A stretch of 64,000 nucleotides of DNA from Ruania suaedae (GTDB taxonomy: Bacteria > Actinomycetota > Actinomycetes > Actinomycetales > Beutenbergiaceae), in the NCBI RefSeq assembly GCF_021049265.1, contig NZ_CP088018.1:2666001-2730000 (forward strand), in the 5' to 3' direction. Shown piece after piece: positions 1 to 8,485 of this stretch. Position 1 is the stretch's first letter. Each line of letters begins with the position of its first letter. The position numbers were made by a program, and so were the translations under genes. The notes beneath the pieces are model-generated. The model saw nothing but the letters and a program-made list of their open reading frames with translations, did not search any database and was not told the DNA's origin.

Positions 1-214
1 GCACGACGTCCCCCCGGGCAGCGATCTGACGAGCTGGCCGCAGTGGACGCCGTTCACCTACCCCTTCAACATGACCCAGCAGCCGGCGATCTCGATCCCG
101 TGCGGACGGACGGCGGCCGGTCTGCCGGTGGGCCTGCAGATCGTGGGCCCGCGTCATTCCGACGATCTGGTGCTGGCCGTGGCGCGATTCGCCGAGCGGG
201 TGCTCGCGGCCTGA
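1..214 (+). CDS. Amidase, C-terminal end (5' truncated by window edge)
   Basis: The reading frame is open from base 2 to a TGA at 212-214, giving the last 70 residues of a protein. The segment carries the typical C-terminal end of amidase-signature hydrolases: WTPFTYPFNMTQQPAIS followed by IPCG and GLPVGLQIVGPRHSDD, where the conserved asparagine and the final LQIVG strand belong to the Ser-Ser-Lys amidase fold. The catalytic residues lie upstream of the window. It converges on a DUF3830 gene 25 bp downstream. Substrate cannot be told from this fragment; GatA-like tRNA amidotransferase is less likely because the neighbours are catabolic. Confidence 0.85.
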   Translation, partial: HDVPPGSDLTSWPQWTPFTYPFNMTQQPAISIPCGRTAAGLPVGLQIVGPRHSDDLVLAVARFAERVLAA

Positions 215-238
215 GGTACCGGCCGGAGCCTCCCGCCC

Positions 239-733
239 TCACGCCCGGGCGAAGCTGAGCGTCTCCCCCTCGACCCCGCGCAGCCACAGGTCGTTGCAGG
301 CGGCGGCGATCTCCTCCAGGCCCTCGGTGATGGTGGCGAAGACGTTGCCCGGCACCCAGCCCATGTCACCGTTGATGAGCAGGTTGTTGCGGCCGTAGAA
401 GATCGCCAGGTCGGTGGCGCCCTGCTCGGCGTGCGCGGCCGATCCCGCCTCGTATCCGTACGCCGGATTTCCGATCTCCCACGGTTCGAAGTCGAACAGG
501 CACACGTCCCCCGGGATCGGGGTGACGGTCGGGTTCTCCCGGTGCGGGGCCGCCGTCAGCCGGGGCACGAGGGTGTACACCTCGTTCCGGGCGTACTTGG
601 CGTGCAGCGCGGCGCCGGACTGCGGCAGCGCGGCCCAGACGGCGGCACAGGTGCCGGGCGCCTCTTCCTCGAGCAGGCGGGCGCGGCAGGTCACCCCGCG
701 CGAGTCGAGAGTGATGGTCAGGTAGCGGGCCAC
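239..733 (-). CDS. DUF3830 family protein
   Basis: A 164-residue protein recognised as DUF3830: it opens with ARYLTITLDSRGV, has KYARNEVYTLVP in the middle and TVTPIPGDVCLFDFEP later, the three conserved blocks of this family of unknown function. The GTG at 733 is chosen because AAGGAG lies 7 nt upstream; an earlier in-frame start at 829 has no such site and would overlap the aminotransferase gene. It lies 55 bp downstream of the aminotransferase on the same strand, so co-transcription is likely. The nearby amidase suggests a role in amide or amine use, which is inference only. Confidence 0.85.
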   Translation of the reverse strand: MARYLTITLDSRGVTCRARLLEEEAPGTCAAVWAALPQSGAALHAKYARNEVYTLVPRLTAAPHRENPTVTPIPGDVCLFDFEPWEIGNPAYGYEAGSAAHAEQGATDLAIFYGRNNLLINGDMGWVPGNVFATITEGLEEIAAACNDLWLRGVEGETLSFARA

Positions 734-788
734 GGTGGCTCCTTCACAGTCAGCGGGATCGGATGCCCGGACGTAATCGAGAGTGGAC

Positions 789-2036
789 CTACACCTCGGC
801 GAGCACCTCGCGCCAGATGGCCAGGGCATCCTCGACCTGCTCGGAGGTGACCACCAGCGGCGGGATCATCCGCACCACGTTCATGTACGCACCGCAGGTG
901 AGCAGCAGCAGACCCTTCTCGCCGGCGAGCTTCTGTGCGGCCGCGGCGCGGGCGGTGTCGGGCTTGCCGTCGGTGGTGAACTCCGAGCCGACCAGCAGGC
1001 CGAGGCCGCGCACGTCCCCGACGGCGTCGGTGGCAGCACCGCGCGCTCCCTCGAGCAACTGGACGCCCCGTTCGGCGGCGTTGCCCACCAGGTTCTCGTT
1101 CTCGATGACCTCCAGCGTGGCCACCGCGGCCGCGCAGGCGACGGCGTTGCCGCCGTAGGTGCCGCCCTGGGACCCGGGCCACGCCTTGGACATCAGCTCC
1201 CGGGAGGCGGCGATCCCGGAGATCGGGAACCCGCTGGCCAGGCCCTTGGCCATGGTCATCACGTCCGGGCGCACGTCGAAGTGCTGGTGGCCGAAGTAGG
1301 CGCCGGTGCGTCCGAAGCCGGTCTGGATCTCGTCCATCACCAGCAGGATCCCGTGCTGATCGGCGCGCTCACGCAGACCACGGAAGAAGCGGGTGTTGCC
1401 GGGGATGTAGCCGCCCTCCCCCAGCACCGGCTCGACCATGAAGGCCGCGGTCTCGGCCGGGGAGGTGAGGGTGGCGAAGATGTAGTCCAGCTCGGCCAAG
1501 GCGAAGTCGGTGGCCTCCTCCTCGCTCCAGCCGTACCGGTACGCCGTCGGGAAGGGGGCCACGTGCACCCCGCCCATGAGCGGGGAGAAGCCGGCGGAGA
1601 AGCGGGTGCCGGAGGTGGTCATGGTGGCCGCGGCCACGGTGCGGCCGTGGAAGCCGCCGTGGAAGACGATCACGTTCGGCCGGCCGGTGGCCTGGCGCAC
1701 CAGGCGCAGCGAGGCCTCGATCGCCTCGCTGCCGGAGTTGGAGTAGAAGACCGAGTCCAAGCCCTCGGGAAGCACCGATCCGAGCTTCTCGGTCAGGGCC
1801 AGCATCGGCTTGTGCATCACGGTCGTGTACTGGCCGTGGATGAGGGAACCGACCTGCGCCTGCGCGGCGGCGACCACGTGCGGGTGGCAGTGGCCGGTGC
1901 TCGTGACGCCGATCCCGGCGGTGAAGTCGAGGAAGCGGCGGCCGTCGGTGTCGTAGAGGTAGGACCCCTCGCCGTGGTCGACGAGCACCGGGGTGGCCTG
2001 CTTGAGCAGGGGCGAGAGCGTGGTCTGGTGGGTCAC
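789..2036 (-). CDS. Class III (omega-amino acid / GABA-type) aminotransferase
   Basis: A 415-residue PLP enzyme of fold type I, class III. Visible marks are the phosphate-binding NSGSEA (about 100-105), GGFHGRT (127-133), the PLP-ring aspartate in MDEIQTGFGRTG (D235) and the Schiff-base lysine in TMAKGLASG (K264). Length is normal for GabT/ornithine-type enzymes. The start is a GTG at 2036 with GAGGAGG just upstream; the much longer open frame reaching 3401 is antisense to the dehydrogenase. It is divergent from a succinate-semialdehyde-type dehydrogenase, so the pair probably converts GABA or a similar omega-amino acid via its semialdehyde to a carboxylate. Exact donor is not resolvable; other class III enzymes cannot be excluded. 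Confidence 0.9.
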   Translation of the reverse strand: MTHQTTLSPLLKQATPVLVDHGEGSYLYDTDGRRFLDFTAGIGVTSTGHCHPHVVAAAQAQVGSLIHGQYTTVMHKPMLALTEKLGSVLPEGLDSVFYSNSGSEAIEASLRLVRQATGRPNVIVFHGGFHGRTVAAATMTTSGTRFSAGFSPLMGGVHVAPFPTAYRYGWSEEEATDFALAELDYIFATLTSPAETAAFMVEPVLGEGGYIPGNTRFFRGLRERADQHGILLVMDEIQTGFGRTGAYFGHQHFDVRPDVMTMAKGLASGFPISGIAASRELMSKAWPGSQGGTYGGNAVACAAAVATLEVIENENLVGNAAERGVQLLEGARGAATDAVGDVRGLGLLVGSEFTTDGKPDTARAAAAQKLAGEKGLLLLTCGAYMNVVRMIPPLVVTSEQVEDALAIWREVLAEV

Positions 2037-2078
2037 AGGTCCTCCTCGGGGCGTCGAGCACCCGATCGGCATTGTCGG

Positions 2079-2090
2079 ATTGTCTACAAT
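2079..2090. promoter_or_regulatory. Candidate operator, ATTGT-CT-ACAAT palindrome
   Basis: A perfect 12-bp inverted repeat lies in the 129-bp gap between the divergent aminotransferase and dehydrogenase genes, 43 bp from one start and 75 bp from the other. Its GT-nn-AC core resembles GntR-family operators. No GntR-type regulator gene is in the window. Confidence 0.5.
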
Positions 2091-2165
2091 TGGTAGCATG
2101 CCTGAGTCAGGATTCCTACCCCTCGGGCCGGACGAGTCCGCCCTCGTCGATCGAAAGCCGCAGCG

Positions 2166-3614
2166 ATGACACCCACCGAAGCGATCGCCTCCGTCCCCAC
2201 CGACCTGTTCGTCGCCGGCTCGTGGCGCGCCACCGCGCGCACCATGCCGGTCGAGAACCCCGCCACCGGCGAGATCCTCACCCACGTCGCCGATGCCGAT
2301 GCCGATGAGGCGATGACCGCCCTCGACGCCGCAGCCACCGCCCAGCCGGACTGGGCGCGCACACCGGCCCGCGAGCGCAGCGAGATCCTCTACCGCGCCT
2401 TCGAGCTGCTGCACGCCGAGGTCGACCGGCTGGCCACGATCATGACCCTGGAGATGGGCAAGCCGCTGGCCGAGTCCAAGGGCGAGATCGCCTACGCCGC
2501 GGAGTTCTTCCGCTGGTTCGCCGAGGAGGCCGTGCGCATCGACGGCGGGCACATGCGCGCACCGGCCGGCGGCGCGCGGTTCCTCGTCTCCAAGCAGCCG
2601 GTGGGCCCGTGCGTGCTCATCACGCCGTGGAACTTCCCGATGGCGATGGGCACCCGCAAGATTGGCCCGGCGATCGCGGCCGGGTGCACCAGCGTCATCA
2701 AGCCCGCCGAGGCGACCCCGCTGAGCACCCTCGCCCTGGCCGACATCCTGCAGCGCGCCGGCCTGCCCGACGGCGTCGTGAACGTGGTCACCACCTCGCG
2801 GGCGGGCGAGGTGATGGAGCCGCTGCTGCTCGATGACCGCTCCCGCAAGCTCTCCTTCACCGGCTCCACCGCGGTGGGCAAGAAGTTGCTGGCCCAGGCG
2901 GCGCAGACGGTGATGCGCACCTCGATGGAGCTCGGCGGCAACGCACCGCTGATCGTCTTCGACGACGCCGATATGGACACCGCGATCGCCGGCACCATCG
3001 CGGCCAAACTGCGCAACATCGGCCAGGCCTGCACTGCGGCCAACCGCATCTTCGTGCACACCTCGGTGGCGGAGGAGTTCACCCGCCGCCTCACCGAGGA
3101 GATGGCCGCACGCCGCATGGGTCCCGGTCTGGAAGAGGGCGTCACGATCGGCCCGCTCATCGACGACACGGCCGTGCAGAAGGTCGCCTCGCTCGTGCGT
3201 TCGGCCGCCGACGGCGGAGCGAAGGTGCTGCTCGGGGGTGTGCCCGACACGGGTCCTGGCCACTTCTTCCCGGCCACGGTGGTCACCGACGTGCCCGCCG
3301 GCGCCGAGCTCGGCAGCACCGAGATCTTCGGCCCGGTCGCCGCGGTCAGCACCTTCACCGACGAGGACGAGGTGATCGCCCGCGCGAACGCCACCCCGCA
3401 CGGCCTGGTCTCCTACGTCTTCACCGAGTCGCTGCGGCGCGGGCTGCGGGTCAGCGACGCCCTCGAGGCGGGAATGGTCGGCCTGAACCAGGGGGTCGTC
3501 TCCAACCCGGCGGCGCCGTTCGGTGGCGTGAAGGAGTCCGGGCTCGGCCGGGAGGGCGGTTTCGTGGGGATCGAGGAGTTCCTCGACACCAAGTACATCG
3601 GGATCCCCGACTGA
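2166..3614 (+). CDS. gabD: NAD(P)-dependent succinate-semialdehyde dehydrogenase
   Basis: A 482-residue aldehyde dehydrogenase. Seen in order: PVGPCVLITPWNFPM, the Rossmann segment SFTGSTAVGK, the general-base glutamate in MELGGNAPL (E255), the nucleophilic cysteine in NIGQACTAANR (C289), EIFGPVAAVS, and the C-terminal FGGVKESGLGREGG that is characteristic of the GabD subgroup. It oxidises succinate semialdehyde, or a related semialdehyde, to the acid. It starts at an ATG at 2166 and is divergent from a class III aminotransferase, which fits the two-step GABA route into the TCA cycle. Oxidation of another short semialdehyde is the main alternative. Confidence 0.9.
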   Translation: MTPTEAIASVPTDLFVAGSWRATARTMPVENPATGEILTHVADADADEAMTALDAAATAQPDWARTPARERSEILYRAFELLHAEVDRLATIMTLEMGKPLAESKGEIAYAAEFFRWFAEEAVRIDGGHMRAPAGGARFLVSKQPVGPCVLITPWNFPMAMGTRKIGPAIAAGCTSVIKPAEATPLSTLALADILQRAGLPDGVVNVVTTSRAGEVMEPLLLDDRSRKLSFTGSTAVGKKLLAQAAQTVMRTSMELGGNAPLIVFDDADMDTAIAGTIAAKLRNIGQACTAANRIFVHTSVAEEFTRRLTEEMAARRMGPGLEEGVTIGPLIDDTAVQKVASLVRSAADGGAKVLLGGVPDTGPGHFFPATVVTDVPAGAELGSTEIFGPVAAVSTFTDEDEVIARANATPHGLVSYVFTESLRRGLRVSDALEAGMVGLNQGVVSNPAAPFGGVKESGLGREGGFVGIEEFLDTKYIGIPD

Positions 3615-3731
3615 CCGTTCCTCCGAACTCCCACCGCGGCGCCGGCCCGGGTTCTCACTCGGCGCGCGCCCGGCACAGGGGTGTGCCTATGGTGGCGAGG
3701 CAGTACTTCCGAGGAGAAGAAGGAGCACATC

Positions 3732-4280
3732 ATGGCTGAACTGACCGGTAAGACCGTGGCCTTCCTGCTGACCGACGGCTTCGAGGACAGCGAGCTGACG
3801 AGCCCGTGGGAGGCGGTCACCGCCGCCGGAGCGGACGCTGTGCTGGTCTCCCCCGGTACCGGTGAGGTCTCCGGCAAGAACGGGCACTCCCAGTCAGTGG
3901 ACGTGGTGGCCGCCGAGGCCAACGCCGCCAACTACGACGCACTCGTGTTGCCCGGTGGCGTCGTCAACGCCGACCACCTGCGGATGGACACCGACGCGGT
4001 GGCGTTCACGAAGGCGTTCTTCAGCCAGCACAAGCCCGTCGGCGTCATCTGCCACGGCGCCTGGATCCTGGCCGATGCCGACGTTCTCGGCGGCCGCACG
4101 ATCACCTCCTACCCGAGCCTGCGTGCCGATCTGCGCAACGCCGGCGCCACCTGGGTGGACGAAGAGGTCGTGGTGGACCAGGGGATGGTCTCCAGCCGGA
4201 CGCCGGACGACCTGCCCGCGTTCAACGACAAGCTGGTCGAGGAGATCGGCGAGGGCCAGCACTCCGGCCAGACGCCCTAA
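3732..4280 (+). CDS. DJ-1/PfpI family protein (type 1 glutamine amidotransferase-like)
   Basis: A 182-residue protein of the PfpI subgroup. The opening TVAFLLTDGFEDSEL and the nucleophile elbow GVICHGAW, with Cys107 and the adjacent His108, identify it; the glutamate in DGFEDSEL is the usual partner of the cysteine. Family members act as glyoxalase III/protein deglycases or stress chaperones; older annotation as a protease is doubtful. The ATG at 3732 is chosen because it has AGGAG just upstream (3720-3724). It stands alone, 117 bp after gabD, and ends at a strong stem-loop. Confidence 0.88.
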   Translation: MAELTGKTVAFLLTDGFEDSELTSPWEAVTAAGADAVLVSPGTGEVSGKNGHSQSVDVVAAEANAANYDALVLPGGVVNADHLRMDTDAVAFTKAFFSQHKPVGVICHGAWILADADVLGGRTITSYPSLRADLRNAGATWVDEEVVVDQGMVSSRTPDDLPAFNDKLVEEIGEGQHSGQTP

Positions 4281-4293
4281 GGGCTCGCGAACA

Positions 4294-4332
4294 GGCCCAG
4301 GCTCCCCACTGACCCTTCCGGGAGCCTGGGCC
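4294..4332. terminator. Stem-loop between convergent pfpI-type gene and birA
   Basis: GGCCCAGGCTCCC at 4294-4306 pairs perfectly with GGGAGCCTGGGCC at 4320-4332 around a 13-nt loop. There is no clear T-run, which is common for actinobacterial terminators. Its place between two converging genes suggests it serves both. Confidence 0.8.
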
Positions 4333-4352
4333 GCTTCGTGTGCAGACGCCTC

Positions 4353-5138
4353 TCAGGCAGGGCGCACGTGCTCGACGTCGCCGGCGTGCACCACTCGCTC
4401 GCCCTCCGGCGTGCGGACCCGCAGGGCGCCGTCGGCCGCCAGGCCGGTGGCTTCGCCGTCGTGGATCCCTCCCCCGGGCAGCGTGACCCGCACGTGCGTG
4501 CCCAGCGTGAGGCAGACCGGTGCCACCACCGCCGCCGGATCGGCACCGGCCTGCCAGGACTCGATCAGCGCGGCGAGGTGGTGGTGAATGGTGCGCGCCA
4601 GGTCGGGGGCGCTCGCGCGCACGCCGAGCTCCTCGGCCGCGCCGGCCCAGGGCACCGGAAGCCCGCCCGTGACGAGGTTGGCGCCGATGCCGACCACCAC
4701 CCCGGACCGGTCCGGGGTCACCTCGCTGAGCACCCCGGCCACCTTGCGCAGGCAGCCCCACTCCGCGAGCACCTCGGGCCCGCCGTAGTGCACGACGTCG
4801 TTCGGCCACTTCAGCCCGCACGCCACCTCGTGCGGGGGTGCTGCGCCGTCGGGCTGGAGCTCGTGCAGGGCCTGCACGACGGCGACCCCCGCCAGCAGCG
4901 GCACCCACCCCCACCGCTCGGCCGGCAGCGACGGGCGCAGCAGCACCGAGAACGTCAGCGCCGGGTGGGAGTCGGTGGTCCAGGTACGCCCGGCCCGGCC
5001 CCGCCCGGCGAGCTGACGGGTGGCGAGCAGGACCGACAGGTCCGGCCACGCGTCCGGGTCGGCGCTCGCGCGCGCCATCAGCTCCGAACTGGTCGACCCG
5101 ACTTCCTCGACGATCTCCCACCGCGGCTGTGAGCTCAT
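4353..5138 (-). CDS. birA: Biotin--[acetyl-CoA-carboxylase] ligase
   Basis: A 261-residue biotin protein ligase. The nucleotide/biotin-binding loop GRGRAGRTW, then LKWPNDV and KVAGVLSE, are the diagnostic blocks; there is no N-terminal helix-turn-helix, so this is a monofunctional ligase, not a repressor. It attaches biotin to the lysine in an AMKM sequence of carboxylase alpha chains. The start is the ATG at 5138 opening [12 protein letters not shown], since upstream in-frame codons run into a repeat element. It is divergent from accD and close to accE and accA, the very subunits of its likely target complex. Confidence 0.92.
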   Translation of the reverse strand: MSSQPRWEIVEEVGSTSSELMARASADPDAWPDLSVLLATRQLAGRGRAGRTWTTDSHPALTFSVLLRPSLPAERWGWVPLLAGVAVVQALHELQPDGAAPPHEVACGLKWPNDVVHYGGPEVLAEWGCLRKVAGVLSEVTPDRSGVVVGIGANLVTGGLPVPWAGAAEELGVRASAPDLARTIHHHLAALIESWQAGADPAAVVAPVCLTLGTHVRVTLPGGGIHDGEATGLAADGALRVRTPEGERVVHAGDVEHVRPA

Positions 5139-5180
5139 GGCGCCAGCCTGCCACTTCGAGCCGTCGGCGCCCACCTCCCC

Positions 5181-5260
5181 GGGGTCGAAGAATTGACCCA
5201 TTCTCCCTCGAAGGGCCGAATATTTGACCCTTGCTCGCTCAAGGGTCAAATACTCGGCCC
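5181..5260. repeat. Palindromic intergenic repeat, copy 1
   Basis: GGGCCGAATATTTGACCC at 5213-5230 faces GGGTCAAATACTCGGCCC at 5243-5260, with one mismatch between the arms. The pairing extends through TT/AA, and the loop is 8 nt. A related half-unit, GGGGTCGAAGAATTGACCC, lies at 5181-5199. Copies of the same family occur near 16760 and 24182. It occupies the birA-accD divergent gap. Confidence 0.85.
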
Positions 5261-5356
5261 GCGGGTGATCGCGCTCCGGCGGAGTTGTCGATGTCCCACA
5301 AATCCGACGCCGGCACGCGCGCCGCCACCGTCACCCCCTTGGCGACCAGGCACAAC

Positions 5357-5362
5357 TACAGT
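5357..5362 (+). promoter_or_regulatory. -10 box TACAGT for leaderless accD
   Basis: TACAGT ends 7 nt before the accD GTG and there is no ribosome-binding site, the arrangement of a leaderless transcript. Confidence 0.6.
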
Positions 5363-5369
5363 GCAGGGT

Positions 5370-6968
5370 GTGAGCACTTCCGAAACCCCCGCCGACACCT
5401 CCACCACGGCCGGCAAGCTCGCGGACCTGGACAGCCGCCGGGCCGCTGGGCCCGAAAAGCTGGCCGAGATCGCCGTCGAGAAGCAGGGCGCCCGAGGCAA
5501 GAAGTCCGCCCGCGAGCGCATCGACGCGCTGCTGGACGAGGGCAGCTTCACCGAGCTGGACGCCTTCGCCACGCACCGTTCGGTGAACTTCGGCCTCGAC
5601 GCCAAGAAGATCTCCGGTGACGGCGTCGTCACCGGCTACGGCACGATCGACGGCCGGCAGGTGTGCATCTACTCCCAGGACTTCACCGTCTTCGGTGGCT
5701 CGCTCGGGGAGGTGCACGGGCAGAAGATCACCAAGGTGATGGACCTGGCGATGCGCACCGGGGTGCCGCTGATCGGCATCAGCGACGGCGGCGGGGCGCG
5801 CATCCAGGAAGGTGTCGCGGCGCTGACCCAGTTCGCGGAGATCTTCCGGCGCAATGTGGCTGCCTCCGGGGTGATCCCGCAGATCTCCCTCATCCTCGGG
5901 CCCAGCGCCGGTGGGGCCGTGTACTCCCCCGCGCTCACCGACTTCATCATCATGGCCGACCAGACCTCGAACATGTTCATCACCGGCCCGGACGTGATCC
6001 GCTCCGTGACCGGCGAGGACGTCGGCTTCGAGGCGCTCGGCGGGGGGCGCACCCACAACGAGCGTTCGGGGGTGGCGCACTACCTGGCCGCGGACGAGGA
6101 CGACGCCTTCGACTACGCCAAGGCGTTGCTGCACTACCTGCCCACCAACAACCTCACCGACCCCGAGACCTTCGACGCCCCGGCCGACCTCGAGCCCACC
6201 GAGGCCGACGAGGCGCTCGACTCCCTCGTCCCGGACTCGGACAACCAGCCCTACGACATCCACACCGTGATCGAGACCGTCCTCGACGACGGTGAGTTCC
6301 TCGAGGTGCAGGCGCTGTTCGCCAAGAACGTGGTGGTCGGGTTCGGGCACGTCGAGGGTCACCCGGTGGGCGTGGTGGCCAACCAGCCGCTCGCGATGGC
6401 CGGCACGCTGGACATCGCCGCCGCCGAGAAGGCCGCCCGCTTCGTGCGCACCTGCGACGCCTTCAACATTCCCGTGCTGACGTTCGTGGACGTCCCCGGC
6501 TTCCTGCCCGGCACCGACCAGGAGTGGAACGGGATCATCCGCCGCGGAGCCAAGCTGATCTACGCCTACGCCGAGGCCACCGTGCCGCTGATCACCGTCA
6601 TCACCCGCAAGGCCTACGGCGGGGCCTACATCGTGATGGCCTCCAAGCAGCTCGGGGCCGACCTGAACCTCGCCTGGCCGACCGCACAGATCGCCGTCAT
6701 GGGCGCCGGCGGAGCCGTGAACATCCTGCAGCGGCGCACGCTGAAGGAGGTCGCGGACAGCGGCGGCGACGTCGAGGCCGAGCGCACGCGCCTGGTCGAC
6801 GAGTACACCGAGGCCATCGTCAACCCGTGGGACGCCGCCCAGCGCGGCTACGTCGACGCCGTCATCCGCCCGGCGCAGACGCGCGAGCAGATCGTCAAGG
6901 GCCTGCGGGCCCTGCGCACCAAGCGCGCGTCGCTGCCGGTCAAGAAGCACGGGAACATCCCGCTGTGA
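5370..6968 (+). CDS. accD: Acyl-CoA carboxylase, beta (carboxyltransferase) subunit
   Basis: A 532-residue carboxyltransferase with two crotonase-like halves, about 60-290 and 300-530. Oxyanion-hole regions are visible as [11 protein letters not shown] and [11 protein letters not shown] in the first half and [15 protein letters not shown] plus [10 protein letters not shown] in the second. It moves carboxyl from carboxybiotin to acetyl- or propionyl-CoA. The GTG at 5370 is preferred because the family starts close to ADLDSRRA and a TACAGT box sits 7 nt before it; the frame is open back to 5193 but runs through a repeat. It overlaps accE by 4 bp (GTGA), so the two are translationally coupled. 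It could be an acetyl-, propionyl- or mixed-specificity subunit (AccD/PccB). Confidence 0.93.
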   Translation: MSTSETPADTSTTAGKLADLDSRRAAGPEKLAEIAVEKQGARGKKSARERIDALLDEGSFTELDAFATHRSVNFGLDAKKISGDGVVTGYGTIDGRQVCIYSQDFTVFGGSLGEVHGQKITKVMDLAMRTGVPLIGISDGGGARIQEGVAALTQFAEIFRRNVAASGVIPQISLILGPSAGGAVYSPALTDFIIMADQTSNMFITGPDVIRSVTGEDVGFEALGGGRTHNERSGVAHYLAADEDDAFDYAKALLHYLPTNNLTDPETFDAPADLEPTEADEALDSLVPDSDNQPYDIHTVIETVLDDGEFLEVQALFAKNVVVGFGHVEGHPVGVVANQPLAMAGTLDIAAAEKAARFVRTCDAFNIPVLTFVDVPGFLPGTDQEWNGIIRRGAKLIYAYAEATVPLITVITRKAYGGAYIVMASKQLGADLNLAWPTAQIAVMGAGGAVNILQRRTLKEVADSGGDVEAERTRLVDEYTEAIVNPWDAAQRGYVDAVIRPAQTREQIVKGLRALRTKRASLPVKKHGNIPL

Positions 6969-7237
6969 CCGGCCAGAACGGCACGAGCAACGGCAACGGT
7001 CACTACGCCGGGATCGGGGAGATCCCCTCGGACATGGTGCGGGTCATCAAGGGCGCCCCGGACGAGGCGGAGCTGGCGGCGCTGGTGGCCGGGATCGTCG
7101 CGGCCCGGGCGGCCGCTGCGCACGAGGAGATCGACGACGGCGCCCGCACGGCCGTGTGGACCGACCGCGCCCACCAGCTCGGCCACCCCGCCCGCCCCGG
7201 GCGGGGTTCGTGGCGCTGGAGCGCCATCCCCCGCTGA
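6965..7237 (+). CDS. accE: Acyl-CoA carboxylase epsilon subunit
   Basis: A 90-residue protein with the actinobacterial epsilon signature, [20 protein letters not shown], followed by a tryptophan-rich tail ([17 protein letters not shown]). Epsilon subunits bind and stimulate the AccA-AccD complex. The GTG overlaps the accD stop, and the first 20 residues are a low-complexity Asn/Gly stretch ([14 protein letters not shown]). Position directly behind accD makes the call secure despite the small size. Confidence 0.88.
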   Translation: MTGQNGTSNGNGHYAGIGEIPSDMVRVIKGAPDEAELAALVAGIVAARAAAAHEEIDDGARTAVWTDRAHQLGHPARPGRGSWRWSAIPR

Positions 7238-7313
7238 CCCCCTCACCCGCTCGGCGTCGGCAGCTCGCGCACGTCCGCTTCGCTGCATCCTCGACTTCCT
7301 CGCCCGGCCGCGA

Positions 7314-7365
7314 GTTGCCCCGAATTGTCGGTTCCAGTCGGGCGCTGGCGACAGTTCGGGGCAAC
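7314..7365. repeat. Long inverted repeat, possible bidirectional terminator
   Basis: GTTGCCCCGAATTGTCG at 7314-7330 pairs with CGACAGTTCGGGGCAAC at 7349-7365, 17-bp arms with one mismatch and an 18-nt loop. It lies between accE and the convergent isomerase gene. Its arms are unrelated to the GGGCCGAAT family. Confidence 0.75.
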
Positions 7366-7382
7366 GCGGGAACCGGCGACGG

Positions 7383-8267
7383 TCAGCGCGACGGCCCTGA
7401 GAACATCTCCCCGAACCCGAGCCCGGCGAGGTGCTCGCGGGACATCGCCAGCGACTCGAACGGGTCCCTGCCGTAGGTGGCGTCCTGTTCGATCAGCAGG
7501 TGGGCGGCGCCGGCGGCGATGCCGGCATACACGACGGCGGCCCAGTCCAGCGTGCCCTGACCCACCTCGGCGAACTGCACGGGTTGGTTCAGGTGCTGCT
7601 GGACCGCCGAACGGTCACCGGCCGCGAGCGCCTCGAAGGCCTCGGCCGCGGGCAGACCCACCCGGAAGTCCTTCAGGTGCACCAGGTCGACCGCACCGGC
7701 GAAGCGCTGGAGCGTACGGACCGGGTCGTGCCCGCCGCGCTGGACCCAGTGGACATCGAGTTCGAGCCACATCGCGGGCGCCTCGGTGCGGATCGTCTCC
7801 AGCACCTCCCGCCCGCCCAGGTGCGCGAACTCGAGATGGTGGTTGTGGTAGGACAGGCGGATCCCGTCGTCGGCCAGGCGCCGGGCCATCGCCTCGGCGT
7901 CGCGGCAGAACTGCACCAGCGCCTGCTCGTCCCGGAGGGCGGCCAGCGGCAGCATCCCGATGCGGATGCGCTCGGTGCCCAGCCGGCGCGCCGTGTCGCG
8001 GAGGTGCTCATAGTCCTCGAGCAGGGAGGGGTTGGCACCGCCGCCCGCCTCCATCGTCCCCGACAGCGCCGCGTAGCCGAGGCCGAGCTCATCACGCGCT
8101 CGCTCGAAGACCGCCACGTTCTCCGCGGTGAGCGGGACCTGGGAGACCTCGATGTTCGCCAGCCCGATCCCGGCCAGCCGCTCGAGCACCGGCGCCAGCC
8201 CGAGTGATTCCACCTGCTCGCGCACGGTCATGAGCTGGACACCGATGCGGGCGGTCTGTGCGGTCAT
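7383..8267 (-). CDS. Sugar phosphate isomerase/epimerase (xylose isomerase-like TIM barrel)
   Basis: A 294-residue TIM-barrel protein of the AP-endonuclease-2/xylose-isomerase-like superfamily. It begins IGVQLMTVREQ and carries the metal-site strands YHNHHLEF (about residue 140), LELDVHWV and VHLKDF, then a late glutamate in LLIEQDAT. Those His/Asp/Glu positions are the usual divalent-metal ligands. Substrate is unknown; relatives act on inosose, hexuloses or related polyols. Translation starts at the ATG at 8267. It sits on the opposite strand inside the carboxylase locus and has no obvious functional link to it. Confidence 0.85.
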   Translation of the reverse strand: MTAQTARIGVQLMTVREQVESLGLAPVLERLAGIGLANIEVSQVPLTAENVAVFERARDELGLGYAALSGTMEAGGGANPSLLEDYEHLRDTARRLGTERIRIGMLPLAALRDEQALVQFCRDAEAMARRLADDGIRLSYHNHHLEFAHLGGREVLETIRTEAPAMWLELDVHWVQRGGHDPVRTLQRFAGAVDLVHLKDFRVGLPAAEAFEALAAGDRSAVQQHLNQPVQFAEVGQGTLDWAAVVYAGIAAGAAHLLIEQDATYGRDPFESLAMSREHLAGLGFGEMFSGPSR

Positions 8268-8381
8268 CGGGCCAGTCTGGTCCGCGATCGCAGCCGCAGG
8301 AAGCAGTTGCCCTCGGTTGCCGAGGGTGCCCGCCCCCGATCGATCGCTTCCCCTGACCGGGCCGACACGAATGCGTGCCTC

Positions 8382-8405
8382 GCCGCAGCATGCTGCCGCA
8401 GCATG
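8382..8405. repeat. Short direct repeat GCCGCAGCATG x2
   Basis: Two copies of an 11-mer at 8382-8392 and 8395-8405 form between them a perfect palindrome, GCAGCATGCTGC (8385-8396). It lies in the 218-bp divergent gap before the DUF885 gene. I see no other feature there apart from the -10 box at 8473. Confidence 0.45.
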
Positions 8406-8472
8406 ACGCAGCCGTGTCGCTCCGGTCAGGCGCGCCCGGTCATTGCGCTGGGAGTGCGCCGCCCCGGCCGGG

Positions 8473-8478
8473 TACCGT
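8473..8478 (+). promoter_or_regulatory. -10 box TACCGT for leaderless DUF885 gene
   Basis: TACCGT ends 7 nt before the ATG at 8486, with no ribosome-binding site between. Confidence 0.55.
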
Positions 8479-8485
8479 GCCCGTC

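Noticed and set aside
783-2096. Long plus-strand frame opposite the aminotransferase
   Set aside because: The opposite strand encodes a full PLP enzyme with all catalytic residues; the plus-strand product has low-complexity composition.
2037-3401. N-terminal extension of the aminotransferase frame to 3401
   Set aside because: It would cover most of gabD on the other strand; the GTG at 2036 has a good ribosome-binding site and matches the family start.
5331-6950. Long minus-strand frame opposite accD
   Set aside because: Antisense shadow of a complete carboxyltransferase; His/Val/Gly-rich with no recognisable domain.
8385-8396. GCAGCATGCTGC as an operator
   Set aside because: It arises from two adjacent copies of an 11-mer and lies about 80 bp from the promoter; kept only as a short repeat.
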